This document shows, in pieces, positions 50,470-59,243 of a DNA stretch of 64,000 nt (position 1 is the stretch's first letter; every line of letters starts with the position of its first letter). Both the position numbers and the translations under genes were made by a program. This DNA comes from Sporobacter sp942492735. Lineage in GTDB: Bacteria > Bacillota > Clostridia > Oscillospirales > Oscillospiraceae. The stretch is from contig OW818648.1 in assembly GCA_942492735.1 (NCBI GenBank), forward strand, positions 1,426,001-1,490,000, in the 5' to 3' direction. The notes beneath the pieces were generated by a model. The model was not told where the DNA came from. It searched no databases and worked only from the letters and a program-made list of their open reading frames with translations.

Positions 50470-51363
50470 TCAATTCTCTTTTTTTCGCAGCGCTTTGTAA
50501 TCCAGATCCGGGGTTTTGATACTGACCTTTGTCTCTGCGGAAACTGACTTTGTAACAAACGCGTTGCTGCCGATAACAGCACCTCTGCCGATGACTGTTT
50601 CACCGCCCAGAATGGATGTCGAGGAATATACGGTGACGTCGTCCTCGAGTGTGGGATGGCGCTTTTTGCCCTGAAGACTCTGCCCGCCTTTTGTGGATAA
50701 GGCCCCAAGCGTCACGCCCTGATAGATTTTGACGTGATTGCCGATCTGGGTTGTTTCGCCGACGACGATGCCGGTACCGTGATCGATAAAGAAGTGATGG
50801 CCAATCTCCGCGCCCGGGTGGATATCGATGCCGGTAACGCTGTGCGCGTGCTCTGTCATGATTCTTGGTATAAGCGGGACACCCAGCAGGTGCAGCGCAT
50901 GCGCAATTCTGTAAATGCTGATAGCGAAAATTCCAGGGTATGAAAAAATAATTTCGTGCTTGCTCCGGGCGGCTGGGTCGCCCTCCAGCGTCGCGTCAAC
51001 ATCTGTGAGCAGAATTTCACGCAGTTTTGGGATTTCGTTCAGAAAACGATATGCTATCTGCGCGGATAAAAGCGCGGCGTCATCTCCGCATTCGCCTGTG
51101 ACGGATGTATCATGTTGAAGTGCGCGGCAAATCTCATTCTGCAGCTTATTACCGAGCTCCATCATCAGATTGCCGACGTAAAAATAGAGATCAGTCAGTT
51201 CCGTGTTTTGATTCTCAAAATATCCGGGGAATAAAATCTTTCTGACCATACCGAGGATGTCGATGATCGCGTCTTTATTCGGCAGATAGCTTGGCTGTAC
51301 CGAATAGCTGCCGACAACAGCTCGGACCAGGCTTTCCAGATTGTCGTGCTCTGTGTCCTGCAT
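50470..51363 (-). CDS. cysE: Serine O-acetyltransferase
   Basis: A 297-residue protein of the CysE/EpsC-type serine acetyltransferases, making O-acetylserine from serine and acetyl-CoA for cysteine synthesis. The N-terminal helical domain is followed by left-handed beta-helix hexapeptide repeats with IHPGAEIGHHFFIDHGTGIV, VGETTQIGNHVKIYQGVTLG and ILGGETVIGRGAVIG. ATG 51363 is preferred, since GGAGG lies 8 bases upstream, within the longer possible frame starting at 51378. No cysK neighbour. Confidence 0.92.
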   Translation of the reverse strand: MQDTEHDNLESLVRAVVGSYSVQPSYLPNKDAIIDILGMVRKILFPGYFENQNTELTDLYFYVGNLMMELGNKLQNEICRALQHDTSVTGECGDDAALLSAQIAYRFLNEIPKLREILLTDVDATLEGDPAARSKHEIIFSYPGIFAISIYRIAHALHLLGVPLIPRIMTEHAHSVTGIDIHPGAEIGHHFFIDHGTGIVVGETTQIGNHVKIYQGVTLGALSTKGGQSLQGKKRHPTLEDDVTVYSSTSILGGETVIGRGAVIGSNAFVTKSVSAETKVSIKTPDLDYKALRKKEN

Positions 51364-51420
51364 GAAATCGTCCTCCATATAACATACCTATATTGTTATA
51401 GCTATGAAATACCCGCGGCT

Positions 51421-51451
51421 TGTCATTCTGAGCCTGCGAAGAATCTCCAGG
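51421..51451. repeat. Dispersed repeat of the GTCATTCTGAG...GAAGAATCTC type
   Basis: TGTCATTCTGAGC, then CTGCGAAGAATCTCCAGG. I recall this motif as a common intergenic repeat in many bacterial genomes. There is one copy in this window. Confidence 0.5.
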
Positions 51452-51495
51452 TAAACGAATGCCAGCGCAACAGGCTGTATCTTATTAAACCGCCT

Positions 51496-52542
51496 TCAGC
51501 AGTATTTTTCAATAGCAACTTTCATAATCCCGCCGCAGACCATACCCTCGTCTTCTGCGACGTCGCCGGTCATATCCACATCCATCAGCTGATAACCGCC
51601 GTCTCGAATGACATCATACGCGGTTTGCATGACCGCTCCCTCACTGCACCCGCCGCCGATACTGCCGATTATTTTGCCGTGGGGCCAAACGATCATCTTC
51701 GCCCCGGCGTCTCTCGGTGTTGAGCCTTTTGTCTCGAGGATCGTGACGAGCGCGCGCGGCTCATCGGATTCCGAAGCAAGTTCCCGCAGGACGTCTATAT
51801 CAAGCTCCGGCCAACTGGATGCTGCTATCGCTCTTTTGTACTTAATCAATTCCGAGAGAATGGAGATTGAGATTTCCTCCGGCGTCTCGGCACCGATATC
51901 GAGCCCGATGGGGGCGCGGACGGCGTCAAGCTTTGCCTTCGGGAAGCCTTCTCCCGCCAGCTGCTCTCTGGCTGCATGTACGCGTCTTTTGGAGCCGATC
52001 ATGCCGGTATAGGCAGTTTCATGCTTTAATACCTGACGCATGCAGTCCAGGTCGTGGCGGTGGCCTCGGGTGATGATGACGACAAAAGCAGCGCTATTGA
52101 TATTTAAAAGAGGGAAGCACCGGTCAAAGCTCTCGCAGATGACCTTCTTGGCGTCTAGGAACCGCTGCTTGTTCGCGAATATCGGGCGATCATCTACAAC
52201 GGTGACCGAAAACCCGCATTTGGCGCTGAATTCACACAGAGGCTTCGCAATATGTCCGCCGCCCAGAATAATCAAGCGCGATTCGGGAAAATACGGCGCG
52301 GCAAAACAGATAGACTGCGTGTCTCGATCAAGCTGAAGCACGCCGGATTGCAGCGATGCCAGCGCCGGTTCAAACATATAGCGACCTTTTTCGACTTGAT
52401 TCACGATATCGTTTTCTGTGAACAATTGCTTTTCGCTGGGTTCCGGGCTTGATACGTCGCCGGTGAGTCTTGTGACGACAACGGCCTTGCGTCCGGCTTC
52501 GAGCTCTTCGATGACTTTTTTGTATATCTGAATTGATTGCAT
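51496..52542 (-). CDS. XdhC/CoxI family protein, atypical domain order
   Basis: A 348-residue relative of XdhC, the chaperone that delivers sulfurated molybdenum cofactor to xanthine dehydrogenase-type enzymes. The Rossmann (XdhC_C) part, with LIILGGGHIAKPLCEFSAKC and ITRGHRHDLDCM, occupies roughly 88-225. The CoxI-like part (ETKGSTPRDAGAKMIV, GSIGGGCSEGAV, DEGMVCGG) is at the C-terminus, 258-348. Canonical XdhC has the reverse order; the first 85 residues may be a degenerate second CoxI domain. No molybdenum hydroxylase gene is next to it. Confidence 0.85.
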   Translation of the reverse strand: MQSIQIYKKVIEELEAGRKAVVVTRLTGDVSSPEPSEKQLFTENDIVNQVEKGRYMFEPALASLQSGVLQLDRDTQSICFAAPYFPESRLIILGGGHIAKPLCEFSAKCGFSVTVVDDRPIFANKQRFLDAKKVICESFDRCFPLLNINSAAFVVIITRGHRHDLDCMRQVLKHETAYTGMIGSKRRVHAAREQLAGEGFPKAKLDAVRAPIGLDIGAETPEEISISILSELIKYKRAIAASSWPELDIDVLRELASESDEPRALVTILETKGSTPRDAGAKMIVWPHGKIIGSIGGGCSEGAVMQTAYDVIRDGGYQLMDVDMTGDVAEDEGMVCGGIMKVAIEKYC

Positions 52543-52643
52543 CGGGAATTACTCCTTGTCAGATCCTTTTTATATTGTAGCACACAGTGCCTCGTTCATA
52601 CGTCTGTTCCGCGCTCTGCCGTAACTACCATATTTATATAGAT

Positions 52644-52672
52644 ATAGTATGGTTGCGGGCTGATTATGTCAA
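52644..52672 (-). promoter_or_regulatory. SigA-type promoter of XdhC-family gene
   Basis: On the minus strand exact TTGACA (52672-52667), 17 bases, TACTAT (52649-52644). This gives a leader of about 95 bases. Confidence 0.6.
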
Positions 52673-52726
52673 GCAAATAATCAGAAAGGGCGACCAATGG
52701 CCCGCCCGACGAAGTATGCGGTATTC

Positions 52727-52799
52727 CGTAGGGAATGGGTTTACCCATTCCACACGCCGGGGTGAAAGAAGCGGAGGAACGGTCAAGACCGTTCCCTAC
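52727..52799. repeat. Compound palindromic repeat with GTAGGGAA ends
   Basis: Two tight hairpins, GGAATGGGT/ACCCATTCC (52732-52751) and GGAACGGTC/GACCGTTCC (52776-52795), lie within outer inverted ends GTAGGGAA and TTCCCTAC. The ends resemble those of the larger element at 62324-62419. A run of T follows at 52800-52806. Confidence 0.6.
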
Positions 52800-52996
52800 T
52801 TTTTTTGCGCAGGCTCACTGTAATGAGTACGATGATCGTTGCAATATACGGCAGGATCTCATAAAACGCCGGCGAATAAAGTCGACGGGGAAATAGTAGC
52901 GGATAACGCTCAGTGCGCCGAAAACGAGCGCGGCGACGATAGAGCGTGAAGACTGCCAGAACGAGAAGATGACAAGTGCGACGGAGAGCCAGCCGG
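52797..52996 (-). pseudogene. Relic of a BMP-type ABC permease C-terminus
   Basis: Read on the minus strand, the first frame encodes GWLSVALVIFSFWQSSRSIV and AALVFGALSVIRYYFP. After a frameshift, another frame gives FYEILPYIATIIVLITVSLR. This matches the C-terminal end of the intact permease at 53180 (GWLAVALVIFCSWKSRRGIW ... LPYAVTILVLVVASLRR), so it is a decayed paralogue. No start and no N-terminal two-thirds remain. Confidence 0.75.
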
Positions 52997-52999
52997 ATT

Positions 53000-53163
53000 T
53001 CCCGATCCGTTTCTACCGCGCGCTGCGCTTCTACAACCTGATACAGGATTTTTGGAGCGACGACCTGACAGGAATGTCAGACCCGGTATACTACTTCACG
53101 GCAGACCCGTTCACCCCGACGAAAGACGAAGCGGCAGACGAGTACATCGTCTGCCGCTCTTAA
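53000..53163 (+). pseudogene. 3' fragment of an unidentified gene
   Basis: An open stretch with strong GC-rich third positions ends in TAA at 53161-53163 and reads FYRALRFYNLIQDFWSDDLT, then GMSDPVYYFTADPFTP. It abuts the permease relic on the opposite strand with no start of its own, so it looks like the tail of a gene cut by a deletion. I cannot identify the family. Its last part overlaps a hairpin terminator. Confidence 0.45.
53130..53158 (-). terminator. Terminator of purine/BMP operon
   Basis: AGCGGCAGACGA pairs exactly with TCGTCTGCCGCT across a 5-base loop, 22 bases after the last permease stop on the minus strand. Confidence 0.75.
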
Positions 53164-53179
53164 TGTGATGGTGAATTAT

Positions 53180-54163
53180 TTACCGTTCCTCACGGAAATA
53201 GGACTCACCGAGGCTCGCCGGGGGCTGGTTCTCCCGCTTGCGGCGCAGGGAGGCGACCACGAGCACGAGGATGGTAACGGCGTAAGGCAGCATCTTAAAT
53301 AGCTCCATGGACCGCCGGGTGAGGTCCGGAATGTAGAAATAGAGCCAGGAAAGCATACCGAACAGATATGCCCCCCAAATTCCGCGCCTGCTCTTCCAGC
53401 TGCAGAAAATGACAAGCGCAACCGCCAGCCAGCCCAGCCGCTCGATGCCGCCGCCGCTGTCCCAGGTACCCTTCGTGTAATCCATCACATAGTAAAGACC
53501 GCCGAGACCGGAGATACCGGCGCCGATGCAGGTGGCCAGGTACTTGTATTTGGTAACGCTGATGCCCGCTGCATCGGCAGTGGCGGGATTCTCGCCGACG
53601 GCGCGGAGGTTGAGGCCCGTGCTGGTGCGCATGATAAACCAATTGAGCACAATCGCCAGGATCACGGCCAGGTATACCATAAAGCCGTACCCCAGAAGCA
53701 TACTCAAAATCGGGGGTAGGTTCTGGGCGAACGGCAGGCTGGTTCTGAAAGCTGTGCTTGTTGCCGCGACGGAAACCTGGCCGACGCCGCCCGCCAGCTT
53801 GTTTAGGGAGCCGCCGAAGAAATTGGCAATACCGGCGGCGAAGATGGTGATCGTCAGGCCGGTAACGTTTTGGTTGGCTCTGAGGGTAATGGTGAGGACG
53901 CTGTAGATGAGTCCCCCGATGACGGACGCCGCGAAGGCGCAGAGCAGGGCGATCAGGATACAGATGAGCCCGTTGGGATCGGGGGTGCTTCGTTCATAGA
54001 AAAACACGCCGATGAGCCCTGATATGCCGCCCAAATACATGATACCGGGTACGCCGAGGTTCAGGTTGCCGGACTTTTCGGTCAGGATCTCGCCGACGGC
54101 GCCGTACAGTATGACGGTGCCGAACATGATTCCGGCCTGAAGAAGAGCTATAATCTGGGTCAT
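53180..54163 (-). CDS. BMP-family ABC transporter permease (second subunit)
   Basis: A 327-residue permease of the BPD_transp_2/branched-chain-type superfamily, resembling NupC/YufQ of nucleoside importers. It has eight to ten membrane spans. Landmarks are GAVGEILTEKSGNLNLGVPG near the N-terminus and RAVGENPATADAAGISVTKY. ATG 54163 follows AAGGAGG and overlaps the previous gene (ATGA). The basic C-terminus ends SLRRKRENQ and then a short tail. Confidence 0.9.
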   Translation of the reverse strand: MTQIIALLQAGIMFGTVILYGAVGEILTEKSGNLNLGVPGIMYLGGISGLIGVFFYERSTPDPNGLICILIALLCAFAASVIGGLIYSVLTITLRANQNVTGLTITIFAAGIANFFGGSLNKLAGGVGQVSVAATSTAFRTSLPFAQNLPPILSMLLGYGFMVYLAVILAIVLNWFIMRTSTGLNLRAVGENPATADAAGISVTKYKYLATCIGAGISGLGGLYYVMDYTKGTWDSGGGIERLGWLAVALVIFCSWKSRRGIWGAYLFGMLSWLYFYIPDLTRRSMELFKMLPYAVTILVLVVASLRRKRENQPPASLGESYFREER

Positions 54164-55275
54164 GTCTGAACCTCCTTATGATCCCTGCTGCGGAACCTGA
54201 CCTGATACTCGATAAAGAACTCACTCCCGAGTATGAAGAACAGGATGATTCCGGTCAGCATCTCGGAAACATGATTATTCAGGTTGTAGCGCGAGGCGAT
54301 CTCGATGGCGCCCTTGTCCAGGAATACGAGCAGCGCCGCGATCATGATCATGACAAAGGTGTTGAATTTAGCCAACCATGCCACGATGATCGCTGTAAAA
54401 CCCCGGCCTCCGGCGGTGCTTGTCGAGATCGTATGACTGGCACCGGATACGGCTATAAAACCCGCGATGCCGCACAGCGCGCCGGAGATGAACATGGTGC
54501 GCATGATGACCTTGCCCACGTTAATAGCCGAATAACGGGCTGTGTTCTCGCTCTCGCCCACGACGGCGATTTCATAGCCCTGCTTGCTGTAGCGGAGATA
54601 CACGAACATCCCCACCGTCAGCGCGAGTACGAGTATAACGTTGAGGGCATACGGCTGCCCGAATAACTCCGGGAACCAGCCGATCTTCGTCTTGGAGTTG
54701 ATCACGCCCACAGTGTTGGAGCCGATGGGGTTTTCCCACAGGGCCACAAAAAAGGCGGTTATCTGTATGGCAATGTAATTCATCATCAGCGTAAAAAGCG
54801 TTTCGTTGGTATTCTTTTTTGCCTTGAAAAATGCCGGTATGAGGCCCCATAAACCGCCGGCGATGATGCTCAGGGTAACCATGACGAGCAGAAGGGGAAC
54901 GGTGGACAGGGTGTTGCCCAGGTAAATCATGCCGGCTGCGGCAGCACAGCCGCCCATAAGGATCTGACCTTCCGCGCCGATGTTCCAAAACCGCATCCGA
55001 AAAGCCGGTGCGAGACCGACAGCGACGATCAGAAGCATCATGATATCGCGGACGGTGACCCATATGCGCTTGTTCGTTCCGAATGCGCCTTCAAACATCG
55101 CGCCGTATACCTTGAGGGGGTTGAGCCTGACGATGGCATATATGATGACGGCGCAGATCACAAGCGCGGCTATGAGGGCGATGACCCTTATCAGGCTTGA
55201 CCTCCAGAAGGGAATGGCGACGCCGCGTTTGGAAATACGCACGAATGGTTCGGTGCTTTTTTGCTTCTTATTCAT
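54160..55275 (-). CDS. BMP-family ABC transporter permease (first subunit)
   Basis: A 371-residue permease of the same superfamily (NupB/YufP-like), with a cytoplasmic N-terminal stretch, then nine to ten membrane spans. Landmarks are FRMRFWNIGAEGQILMGGCA and VVGESENTARYSAINVGKVI. The start is ATG 55275, overlapping the ATPase stop (ATGA) behind GGAGAGGAGG; a longer upstream frame is not credible. It forms the channel with the permease at 53180. Confidence 0.9.
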   Translation of the reverse strand: MNKKQKSTEPFVRISKRGVAIPFWRSSLIRVIALIAALVICAVIIYAIVRLNPLKVYGAMFEGAFGTNKRIWVTVRDIMMLLIVAVGLAPAFRMRFWNIGAEGQILMGGCAAAAGMIYLGNTLSTVPLLLVMVTLSIIAGGLWGLIPAFFKAKKNTNETLFTLMMNYIAIQITAFFVALWENPIGSNTVGVINSKTKIGWFPELFGQPYALNVILVLALTVGMFVYLRYSKQGYEIAVVGESENTARYSAINVGKVIMRTMFISGALCGIAGFIAVSGASHTISTSTAGGRGFTAIIVAWLAKFNTFVMIMIAALLVFLDKGAIEIASRYNLNNHVSEMLTGIILFFILGSEFFIEYQVRFRSRDHKEVQT

Positions 55276-56807
55276 GGCTTTGCCTCCTCTCCAAGATGCG
55301 TCATGAGAAGGCCGACCTCCTCTTTGCTGGCCGTCCGGGCATCCACGATGCCGCTGATCTTGCCCGCGCACAGAACCAATATTCTGTCGCATAGCTCCAG
55401 CAGCACATCCAAATCCTCCCCTACATACACGACGGCGACTCCCGCCTCCTTCTGCTTGTTGAGAAGGTTGTAGATGGTATGGGACGTGTTGATGTCCAGA
55501 CCGCGCACGGCGTAGGCGGTCAGCAGGAGGGAGGGATTGGCGGCGATCTCCCTGCCGACCAATACCTTCTGAACGTTGCCGCCGGAAAGCCGGCGCAGCG
55601 GGATGCTGAGACTGGGCGTGACCACGTCCAGATCTTTAACGATCTGGCTGGCCAGCGCTTTGGGCGTTTTTCTGTCGGTAAAAATGGATTTGCCTTGTTT
55701 ATAGCTCCGAAGCATCACATTGTCCGTCAGGTCCATCGAGCCAACAAGACCCATCCCGAAACGGTCCTCCGGGACGAACGCCAGATGCACACCAAGATTA
55801 TAAATATCCAGCGAGGATTTGCCGGACAGTTCCTCCTCGGGTCCGTCGGGCGGCAGAAAACGAATGGAGCTGCACTTGTCGGCGTGCCGGAGGCCCGCGA
55901 TGCTCTCAAGCAGCTCGCGCTGGCCGCTGCCCGTTATACCGGCGACCCCCAGTATTTCTCCGCTGTATGCGGTGAAGGAGACGTTGTCAAGCCGTTTGAC
56001 GCCGTCCGAATCGATCACCGTGAGGTTTTTAACAATCAGGCGCTCCAGCATATTTTTTGGTTCCGACCTGTCGATATTCAGGGAAACTGCCCGGCCAACC
56101 ATCATATTGGTCAGCTGCTGCGGATTTGTGTCCCTCGTTGCAATTTCGCCAATGAACCGCCCACGGCGCAAAACGGCAACTCGGTCGGATATCTCCATGA
56201 CCTCGTGAAGCTTATGCGTGATGATGACAAGGGATTTTCCGTCGGTCCGCATATTGCGCATGACGGCGAAGAGCTTTTCCGTTTCCAGGGGCGTCAGTAC
56301 GGCGGTGGGCTCGTCCAGGATCAGCACGTCGGCGCCCCGGTAAAGCACCTTGATGATTTCCAGCGTCTGCTTTTCCGAGACGGACATGTTGTATATCTTT
56401 TTATCGGGGTCCACCTCGAAGCCGTAACGGTCACAGATCTGCTTTACCTGATCGCGGACATGCCTCATGTCGATGAGCTTATGTTCATTCAGTCCCAGCA
56501 CAATGTTCTCCGCAGCGGTCAGCACATCCACGAGCTTGAAATGCTGGTGAACCATGCCGATGCCCAGAACGTACGCATCTTTAGGGTTGCGTATTATAAC
56601 AGGCTGATCATTGACGAATATGTGTCCGCTCTCAGGGAGATAAATGCCGGACAGCACATTCATGAGAGTGGTTTTCCCACTGCCGTTTTCACCAAGAAGC
56701 GCCAGGATCTCTCCGGGATGGATGCTCAGGCAGACTTTGTCGTTGGCCACTACCTCGCCGAAGGATTTGGTGATATCCACCATTCGGATCGTTTTTCCGG
56801 TTTCCAA
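55272..56807 (-). CDS. BMP-family ABC transporter ATPase (tandem domains)
   Basis: A 511-residue protein with two ABC domains, as in NupA/YufO and sugar importers. The first domain has Walker A GENGSGKT, signature MSVSEKQTLEI and Walker B LILDEPTAVLT. The second has a degenerate P-loop (GVAGITGSGQREL) and signature LSGGNVQKVLVGRE. TTG 56807 behind GGAGAGGA is the likely start. One active and one degenerate site is normal in this family. Confidence 0.92.
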   Translation of the reverse strand: METGKTIRMVDITKSFGEVVANDKVCLSIHPGEILALLGENGSGKTTLMNVLSGIYLPESGHIFVNDQPVIIRNPKDAYVLGIGMVHQHFKLVDVLTAAENIVLGLNEHKLIDMRHVRDQVKQICDRYGFEVDPDKKIYNMSVSEKQTLEIIKVLYRGADVLILDEPTAVLTPLETEKLFAVMRNMRTDGKSLVIITHKLHEVMEISDRVAVLRRGRFIGEIATRDTNPQQLTNMMVGRAVSLNIDRSEPKNMLERLIVKNLTVIDSDGVKRLDNVSFTAYSGEILGVAGITGSGQRELLESIAGLRHADKCSSIRFLPPDGPEEELSGKSSLDIYNLGVHLAFVPEDRFGMGLVGSMDLTDNVMLRSYKQGKSIFTDRKTPKALASQIVKDLDVVTPSLSIPLRRLSGGNVQKVLVGREIAANPSLLLTAYAVRGLDINTSHTIYNLLNKQKEAGVAVVYVGEDLDVLLELCDRILVLCAGKISGIVDARTASKEEVGLLMTHLGEEAKP

Positions 56808-56930
56808 GACATTATCCTCTCCTTTTGCGAACGTCTTGAGAGATCCGCCCGCGTATAAGTATCATTATAAACAGATGCGCCCGGCCGCGTAAAGGGGGAA
56901 CCGGCTAAAAGGCCCCGAAAATTTAAAAAA

Positions 56931-56958
56931 GGAGAGAAGCAGCAGACTGCTTCTCTCC
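56931..56958 (-). terminator. Hairpin between BMP lipoprotein and ATPase genes
   Basis: GGAGAGAAGCAG pairs exactly with CTGCTTCTCTCC around a 4-base loop. On the minus strand it is followed by TTTTTTAAATTTT, so it should terminate partially and favour binding-protein expression. Confidence 0.75.
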
Positions 56959-56971
56959 ATGGGGACGGGAT

Positions 56972-58288
56972 TTAGTTAAGCTCTGTAATACCGTCGATGC
57001 GCAGAGCGAAATACGGCGCGCTGCGGAACACGGAATCCTGGAAGACGCCGTCCACGATGGCTTCGCCGGAATCGCCGGCGAAGTCGCCGTCCGTATCCTG
57101 CCACGCGTACGAGGTAACCGCTTTGCCGCCCACCGTAAAGGTCTTGGTGTCGAACACCTGCAGCGAACCGTCTTTCAGAGCGGCGATAACAGCAGCCACC
57201 TTGTCGGCGGTGCCGGGAGCGCAGCTTGTGCCCAGCTCGGAGATCATGACGGCATTATCCTTGTAGCCCAGCGAGAAATCGGCGGGCATGGCTTCGCCGG
57301 TGATCATCTTGTTGATGATGGGCGTATACAATGCGCCCCAGTTGTTCTGCGCGGAGGTCAGGGCGGCTGTGGGAGCAACAGACAGCATGCTGACATTATA
57401 ACCCACATCGTATACTTCCTTGCCGCTGTCCTTGGCGGCCTGCACGGCGGAGGGGGCACCGGTGGAATCGGCGTGCTGGCTGATGAGGACACAGCCTTTG
57501 CTCATCAGGGCGTTTGCGGCTTCACCCTCGGCCACGGGATCATACCAGGAATTGGTATACTGGACGTCCATATGGGCGTTCGACACGATGCTCTTGACGC
57601 CGAGGAAGAACGCTGTATAGCCGGAAACGACCTCTGCATACGGATAAGCGCCGACATAGCCGATGTATGGGTCGGTGACCTTGCCGGCATCCATCAGTTC
57701 CTTGAGCTTCATGCCGGCGACGACACCGGACACATAGCGGCTCTGGTACGTTGCGGGGAAGGTATTGACGACGTTGTTGACCGGCTCCAGTGCGGCGGTG
57801 TCTCCGGTGGCAGCCAGGAATATCACGTTCGGGTACTCGGCGGCCGCTGCCATCATGTGGGACTGGTGGCCGTAGCTGTCGGAAATGACCATCTGGCAGC
57901 CCTGTTCGGCGAGGTCAACAGCTGTATCGTAGCAGGTTTCGTCCTCGGGAATATTGTACTTAAAGATAACCTGCTCGTCCTTAATAGTCAGTGCGGTCAT
58001 AGCGGCTTTGATGCCTTCAATATGGGACATATCGTAGCCGGAGTTCTCGTCGTGCACAAGAATCACGCCGATTTTCAGGTCGGCAACGGGAATCGGAGTA
58101 CGTGCTTCACGTGTGGTGCCTGTGGCAGCTGAAGCCGAGGGAGCAACCGACGCCGCTTCGGAAGGAGCAGCAGCCGACGGGGACGCTTCAGCGGAGGGGG
58201 AAGCGGATGGTGTGGGAGTGCTTGTTCCGCAGGCTGCCAGAGCGAGTATCATAACGAGACTCAGGACCAGTGCAAGGACTTTTTTCAT
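56972..58288 (-). CDS. BMP-family ABC transporter substrate-binding lipoprotein
   Basis: A 438-residue basic-membrane-protein (PnrA/TmpC-like) lipoprotein. The signal peptide ends SLAACG, followed by a long Ser/Pro/Ala linker. The fold is marked by KIGVILVHDENSGYDMSHIE, GCQMVISDSYGHQSHM and GCVLISQHADSTGAPSAV. Known relatives bind purine nucleosides. ATG 58288 with GGAGG seven bases upstream is preferred to ATG 58294. It lies directly downstream of xpt. Confidence 0.9.
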   Translation of the reverse strand: MKKVLALVLSLVMILALAACGTSTPTPSASPSAEASPSAAAPSEAASVAPSASAATGTTREARTPIPVADLKIGVILVHDENSGYDMSHIEGIKAAMTALTIKDEQVIFKYNIPEDETCYDTAVDLAEQGCQMVISDSYGHQSHMMAAAAEYPNVIFLAATGDTAALEPVNNVVNTFPATYQSRYVSGVVAGMKLKELMDAGKVTDPYIGYVGAYPYAEVVSGYTAFFLGVKSIVSNAHMDVQYTNSWYDPVAEGEAANALMSKGCVLISQHADSTGAPSAVQAAKDSGKEVYDVGYNVSMLSVAPTAALTSAQNNWGALYTPIINKMITGEAMPADFSLGYKDNAVMISELGTSCAPGTADKVAAVIAALKDGSLQVFDTKTFTVGGKAVTSYAWQDTDGDFAGDSGEAIVDGVFQDSVFRSAPYFALRIDGITELN

Positions 58289-58349
58289 GTTCATTCCTCC
58301 ATAAAAATAATGTAAACGGCGTCTATCCGTTGAGCATGTTATAATGGTT

Positions 58350-58922
58350 TCAGCAAAACTCTATTGAGCCGTCTTTACCCATGGATTTTATACGCGCGAG
58401 TGATTCGATACGGATGCCTTGGGCGCGGAGCGTCTCTCCGCCATGCTGGAAAGCTTTTTCAATAGCGATGCCCGCGCCGACAAGCGTCGCGCCGGCGGCA
58501 GTGACAAGCTCAGCCAGGCCGGATAAAGCCGCGCCGTTTGCCAGGAAATCGTCGATGATCAGAACGCGGTCCGTCTCGTGCAGGAATTCTTTGGAGACGA
58601 TGATGTCGTATATCTGACCATGCGTGAATGATTCCACTTTGGAGGTGTATACAGCACCCTCGATATTTTTTGTCTTCGTTTTTTTAGCAAATATCACAGG
58701 GCACTTGAATTTCTGTGCCACGATACACGCAATCCCGATTCCGGAGGCTTCAATAGTCAGGATTTTTGTGATATTGCTATCTCCGTAAAGACGCCAAAAT
58801 TCGTCGGCGATCTCTTCGAAAAGACTGATATCCATCTGGTGGTTCAAGAAGCTGTCTACCTTAAGAATACTTCCGTCCTTTACCCTGCCATCCTTGCGGA
58901 TACGGTCTTCCAATCGCCTCAT
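58350..58922 (-). CDS. xpt: Xanthine phosphoribosyltransferase
   Basis: A 190-residue enzyme converting xanthine and PRPP to XMP. The PRPP loop reads VLIIDDFLANGAA, and TIEASGIGIACIVAQKF and GQIYDIIVSKEFL are diagnostic of Xpt. RBS GAGGAG precedes the ATG. It begins a minus-strand operon with the BMP-type importer, so imported purines would be salvaged immediately. The leader is only about 40 bases, so no purine riboswitch is present. Confidence 0.95.
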   Translation of the reverse strand: MRRLEDRIRKDGRVKDGSILKVDSFLNHQMDISLFEEIADEFWRLYGDSNITKILTIEASGIGIACIVAQKFKCPVIFAKKTKTKNIEGAVYTSKVESFTHGQIYDIIVSKEFLHETDRVLIIDDFLANGAALSGLAELVTAAGATLVGAGIAIEKAFQHGGETLRAQGIRIESLARIKSMGKDGSIEFC

Positions 58923-58967
58923 GAAAACTCCTCTACAACTTTCGTAAATATTTGACTTGTTTTCAGT

Positions 58968-58996
58968 ATTTTACCCTGAAATCGTCTCCAAAGCAA
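58968..58996 (-). promoter_or_regulatory. SigA-type promoter of xpt-BMP operon
   Basis: On the minus strand TTGCTT (58996-58991), exactly 17 bases, TAAAAT (58973-58968). The transcript start would be about 40 bases before xpt. Confidence 0.65.
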
Positions 58997-59243
58997 TGCT
59001 TTAAAATTTAGAATTTAACATTTTGTTTACATTTGTTTTTGTGATTTTCATTAGACGACCTAAAACGGTAAAAGATAGAATGAAACGAGAGACGTCCGCC
59101 TGTGATATGGCAATCGGCGTTGGAAAAACAACAGACTTATTTGGACTATATGGTAAACTTATCTATAGATAGAAGAATATTCGAAAACCATTGATTTTTC
59201 CTATCAATTTGTGACGCCGCTTTGCGGCGGAATGGAGATTTAT
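58997..59243. other. Intergenic region between xpt and URO-D gene
   Basis: AT-rich on the xpt side. No riboswitch-like pairing, repeat or full promoter for the plus-strand gene could be recognised. Confidence 0.4.

Noticed and set aside
58923..59060. Purine riboswitch before xpt
   Set aside because: No aptamer-like stems or conserved loops were found on the minus strand, and the promoter leaves only about 40 bases of leader.
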